Made by a program: the position numbers and the translations under genes | From: Microbacterium lacus | Lineage (GTDB): Bacteria; Actinomycetota; Actinomycetes; Actinomycetales; Microbacteriaceae | Direction of reading: 5' to 3' | Length of the DNA: 64,000 bases | Assembly: GCF_039531105.1 (NCBI RefSeq) | Contig: NZ_BAAAPK010000001.1 | Location: 2,170,001-2,234,000 of the forward strand | The notes under the pieces: generated by a model | Databases searched by the model: none | What the model saw: only the letters and a program-made list of their open reading frames with translations | Told to the model about the DNA's origin: nothing | Shown: piece after piece, positions 60,868-64,000 of the stretch | Numbering within the stretch: position 1 is the first letter of the stretch | How the letters are laid out: every line of letters starts with the position of its first letter

Positions 60868-63800
60868 CTAGGCCCGGAGCACGAGATCGTGCGCGACGTA
60901 GTAGAGCGCGACGTCGATCTCGTCGAGGGCGACTCCGTGCTTCGCGTGATACGCCCGTCGGTACAGCTCGAGCTGCAGCATCCGCTCCTGCGTCTCGGCG
61001 GCGGTGCGCGGCGGAGCGCCCGTCTTCCAGTCCACGATCTCGATGCGTCCGCCGCGGTCTTCGCGCCGGTACACCGCATCGAGCTTGCAGATGATGACGT
61101 GCGGCCGTCCGTCCAGCGTGTCCGTCTCGGTGAAGTCGATCTCGGTCTCGACCTCGATCGGTCGCAGCCCACCCCATTCGGACGCGGCGAACGTGGCCTG
61201 CAGCGCTGCCAGGAGTGCAGCGTCTGATTCGGGCGAACTCTCTGCCTCGTCTTCGCCATCGGCCTCCCACAGCGCGTCATCGAGAGACCCGGCGGTGCCG
61301 ACGAGTCCGGACCGGTGCTCGACCCACGCGTGGAAGAGCGTCCCGAGGCGCGTCTGCCGATACGGCCGCTCGGGTAGCGGTCGCGCGAGTTGCGCGACGG
61401 TCCCGTTGTAGTCCGAAACGAAGTCCTTGTACCGCGAAGCGGCGATGCGTGTCGGGGCGCCTTCCCGCGGCGGATGCTGACGCGCCTCGCGTTCGGCGAG
61501 CAGGAGCGCCGCATCCCGGTCGGGTTCGGCGCGCGGCGCGTCCGAAGCCGCTTCGACGGCGCTCACCGCTCGCCCCACGGCCGCGCGGCGCGCGCCGAGC
61601 GGATCGATCGGCCACTGCAGGACGCGCCGCTCGCCGAGGTACGGATCCTCCCCCGGCTCGTCCTCGGAGACCTCGACCTGGAGCGCAGCGGCGATCTCGT
61701 CCCAGAACATGCTCCGCGCCCGCGGGCGCTTCGTCCCGGACCAGCTCGAGCCGCTGAGGAGCAGATGATCACGGGCGCGCGTGACGGCGACGTACGCCAG
61801 GCGCCGGTCCTCGGCGAGCTGGCGCGCCCGGTTCGCGGCGGTGAAGTCATCGATCGCAGCCTTGAGGTCCTGCTGCGTGGGCGCGGCATCCCGCTCCCAC
61901 TGCAGCGCAGGCAGCCAGCGCGCGTCCCCCCGGAAGGAGTAGGGCAGGATGCCGAAACCCAACCAGCCTTTCGTGTCGCGCGGCGCGCTGGGCAGCTCGT
62001 CGCGGACGAGCCGGACGACGGCGACCGCGTCCCACTCGAGACCCTTCGACCCGTGGATCGTGAGCAGCTGCACCACGTCGTCCTCGGGGGGTTCGGTCCG
62101 CGGCGCGAACTCATCCCGCTGCTCGGCATGGTCGAGCCAGGCGAGCAGGTTCGCGATCGAGCCCGTTTCGTCGGCCGCGAGGAATCCGTGCAGCTCGTCC
62201 ACGAACGCGCGCAGCTGCGCTGAGGCGATGCGGGCCGGCCCCCGCGACTCATTGGCGGCCAGCTCGATGTCCAGCCTCAGCTCCAATTCGATGAGTCGAA
62301 CAAGGTCGGGAACGGGAAGACCCACCGCGCGGCGCAAGCCGCTGAAGACGGATGCCGCCTCCCGCAAGCGCTCGCGCGCGTCTGGAGTGAAGCCCTGCAG
62401 CCACCCGTGATCCTCACGGTGACGCAGGAAGAAGTCCAGAGCGTCCGGGAGGGACCCGCCATCGTCGTCGGCGCTGGAACGGATGCGCTCGACGACCTCC
62501 GGGGCCAGAGGCTGCAGCGCCGCGTCGTGCCGCGCGAGACGGCGCGCGAGCGCGGCGAGTTCGCGCAGATCCGGCAGGCCGATGCCCCACCGCGGCCCTG
62601 CGAGGAGCCGGATCAGCGCGGACCCGGCCGACGGGTCGCTCAGCACGCGGAGCGCGCTGACGACGTCGACCACTTCCGGGGTGGACAGGAGCCCGCCGAG
62701 TCCGAGGATCCGGTGCGGGATGCCGCGGCGTCCGAGCGCATCGCCGAAACGCACCATGTGCTTCTTGCTCCGGAACAGGATCGCGCCGGTCGTGCTCCGG
62801 CCGCGGCGGCCGCGCTCGGCGCGGACGTGCGCGAACCACGCGGCGACGCGTTCGGTCTCGGCATCCAGATCACTCTCGAAGACGAGTTCCACCTCGCCGT
62901 CCGGTGCACCCGGCCGCGCGCACAGCTCGTCGACCGAGACCGCGGCGGACGCCGCGAGCGGCGCCAGCACGGCGTTGGCCGCCCTGAGTACCTGTGCGCT
63001 GTTGCGCCAACTCGTCAGCAGCGAGTACTGCGCGCACTCCCCCGCGGACGCGAATGCAGAGGCGAAGCCGCCGAGGTTGCCGGCGCTCGCCCCCCGCCAG
63101 CCGTAGATCGCCTGATGCGGGTCGCCGACCCCCATGACCGCGGTGTCCGCGAACAGGGTCGCGAGCAGCTCGGTCTGGATGACCGAGGTGTCCTGGTATT
63201 CGTCCAGGAGGACGACCCGGTAGCGCTCGCGGAGCTCCGCGACGACTGCCGGGTGCGCACGGATGACTTCGACCGCCCCCGCGACCTGGTCGGAGAAGTC
63301 GAGGACGCCGATACGGCGCTTCTCCTGCGCATACTCGCGCGCGAGGCCAACGAGCATCTCGAGGGCGGCCACTTTGTCGTCCGCTTCGGCGACGTCGGCA
63401 TAGACGATCGTGCCGCGGCGCACGGACGGGCGGTCCACGACGTCGTGGAAGCGCGCGGGGAAGGCGGCGAGGTCGTCGAAGGACACCAGGTTGTCCACAC
63501 CGTCCCGCGCGATGCGCAGCGCCGCATCGATGATGCTGCGGATCGCTTCGGTCCTCGTCTCGAGCTGAGGATCGTCGGAGGCGAAAACCACGCGACGCAT
63601 CAGCAGCCACGCCGCGGACTCGGACAGTATCACCGCGTCGGAGTCGCGACCGATGCGGACGGCGTGCTCACGGACGATCTGATCCGCGAAGCTGTTGTAG
63701 GTCGAGACGACGGGCCGATGGAGGAGGGCGTCCTCGTCCGGAGCCTCCGGTCGCGCACCGACCTCCGTGGCGAGCTTCGCCATGATCTCCGCACGTGCGG

Positions 63801-64000
63801 CGACCGCTTTCGCACCGTGCGCTCCGGAGCGCTCGAGTTCGCCGAACACGTCGAGATGCCCGGCGCCGTGCAGCTGCGGAAGCGCCCCCAGCAGCCCCCA
63901 TCGCTCGAACTCCGCGAGTCGCTGCAGCCGCACCTGGATCCGCTCCGCAAGCTCGCCGGCGGCTTTGCGGGTGAACGTGAGACCCAGGATCTCGTCGCGC
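60868..64000 (-). CDS. AdnA/AddA-like helicase-nuclease subunit (5' end beyond window)
   Basis: SF1 helicase fused to a RecB-family nuclease; more than 1,040 residues visible, with the N-terminus and Walker A outside the window. Near the right edge motif Ia reads LTFTRKAAGELAERI. Motif II is VVLLDEYQDTSVIQ, III VGDPHQAIYGWRGA, IV LLTSWRNS, V LLTIHGSKGLEWDAV and VI DRRLAYVAVTRARDHLLLSG. The C-terminal nuclease has LDAVYRRED, IEIVDWKTGAPP and MLQLELYRRAY, the catalytic set. Position next to nudC and uvrD2 matches adnA of mycobacteria, so an adnB partner is expected just to the right. Confidence 0.92.
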   Translation of the reverse strand, partial: RDEILGLTFTRKAAGELAERIQVRLQRLAEFERWGLLGALPQLHGAGHLDVFGELERSGAHGAKAVAARAEIMAKLATEVGARPEAPDEDALLHRPVVSTYNSFADQIVREHAVRIGRDSDAVILSESAAWLLMRRVVFASDDPQLETRTEAIRSIIDAALRIARDGVDNLVSFDDLAAFPARFHDVVDRPSVRRGTIVYADVAEADDKVAALEMLVGLAREYAQEKRRIGVLDFSDQVAGAVEVIRAHPAVVAELRERYRVVLLDEYQDTSVIQTELLATLFADTAVMGVGDPHQAIYGWRGASAGNLGGFASAFASAGECAQYSLLTSWRNSAQVLRAANAVLAPLAASAAVSVDELCARPGAPDGEVELVFESDLDAETERVAAWFAHVRAERGRRGRSTTGAILFRSKKHMVRFGDALGRRGIPHRILGLGGLLSTPEVVDVVSALRVLSDPSAGSALIRLLAGPRWGIGLPDLRELAALARRLARHDAALQPLAPEVVERIRSSADDDGGSLPDALDFFLRHREDHGWLQGFTPDARERLREAASVFSGLRRAVGLPVPDLVRLIELELRLDIELAANESRGPARIASAQLRAFVDELHGFLAADETGSIANLLAWLDHAEQRDEFAPRTEPPEDDVVQLLTIHGSKGLEWDAVAVVRLVRDELPSAPRDTKGWLGFGILPYSFRGDARWLPALQWERDAAPTQQDLKAAIDDFTAANRARQLAEDRRLAYVAVTRARDHLLLSGSSWSGTKRPRARSMFWDEIAAALQVEVSEDEPGEDPYLGERRVLQWPIDPLGARRAAVGRAVSAVEAASDAPRAEPDRDAALLLAEREARQHPPREGAPTRIAASRYKDFVSDYNGTVAQLARPLPERPYRQTRLGTLFHAWVEHRSGLVGTAGSLDDALWEADGEDEAESSPESDAALLAALQATFAASEWGGLRPIEVETEIDFTETDTLDGRPHVIICKLDAVYRREDRGGRIEIVDWKTGAPPRTAAETQERMLQLELYRRAYHAKHGVALDEIDVALYYVAHDLVLRA

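Overview
The window looks like chromosomal DNA of a high-GC actinobacterium of the Microbacteriaceae, most likely Microbacterium or a close relative. The evidence is the roughly 70% G+C composition, the strongly G/C-ending codon use, the actinobacterial order prfB-ftsE-ftsX-smpB, a C50-carotenoid operon of the crtE-crtB-crtI-crtYe-crtYf-crtEb type, a Ku/LigD end-joining pair, UPF0182 and DUF3039 genes, and a nudC-uvrD-adnA-like DNA-repair block. It reads as ordinary chromosome. I see no insertion sequence, prophage, CRISPR array or plasmid function, and no tract of deviant composition apart from one acidic codon repeat at 29.5-29.8 kb.

Layout. 0-2.1 kb: a truncated quinone-oxidoreductase-type gene, two small proteins and tmRNA. 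2.2-9.5 kb: a SIMPL protein, an M20 peptidase and an MFS exporter, then a minus-strand block prfB > ftsE > ftsX > smpB, which together with tmRNA covers translation termination, ribosome rescue and septal peptidoglycan-hydrolase control. 9.5-11.5 kb: an MFS transporter and two small proteins. 11.5-16.0 kb: a compact minus-strand Tad/Flp pilus operon (tadA-tadB-tadC-flp-tadE-tadE-tadG). 16.1-26.8 kb: tRNA-Leu(UAG), DedA, Ku, an APC permease, LigD, a CDF metal exporter, rdgB-rph-murI and pncB. 26.8-30.0 kb: DUF3039 and a two-gene ABC exporter whose ATPase carries a long acidic repeat extension. 30.2-39.9 kb: a surface-polymer region with a LicC-like nucleotidyltransferase, three CDP-glycerol glycerophosphotransferase-like genes and a membrane GT2 glycosyltransferase, interspersed with a dienelactone-hydrolase-like gene and an isolated maltokinase. 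39.9-44.4 kb: an HtrA-type protease, an aminotransferase facing a nitrilase-family amidase, a DUF6328 membrane protein and initiator tRNA. 44.6-50.3 kb: the carotenoid operon from idi to lycopene elongase. 50.3-56.0 kb: UPF0182, a YlbL-type Lon/PDZ protease and a DUF2342 zinc-protease-like protein. 56.1-64.0 kb: a cyclodehydratase-like gene, a UvrD-type helicase, NudC, a degenerate phosphotransferase (probable pseudokinase) and an AdnA/AddA-type helicase-nuclease running off the right edge.

Three signals stand out beyond the gene list. First, the word GGATGCC/GGCATCC is far too frequent on both strands, in several reading frames and even inside tmRNA. It often forces GAT and GCA codons that the genes otherwise avoid. 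Second, many genes carry a TANNNT -10-like hexamer exactly 6-9 nt before their start codon, which implies widespread leaderless transcription and decides several start choices. Third, several proteins depart from their family plan: a phosphotransferase lacking its catalytic HGD, an ABC ATPase with an acidic repeat, FtsE with a long Ala/Pro tail, and an orphan cyclodehydratase-like protein whose gene overlaps a helicase gene tail-to-tail by about 200 bp.
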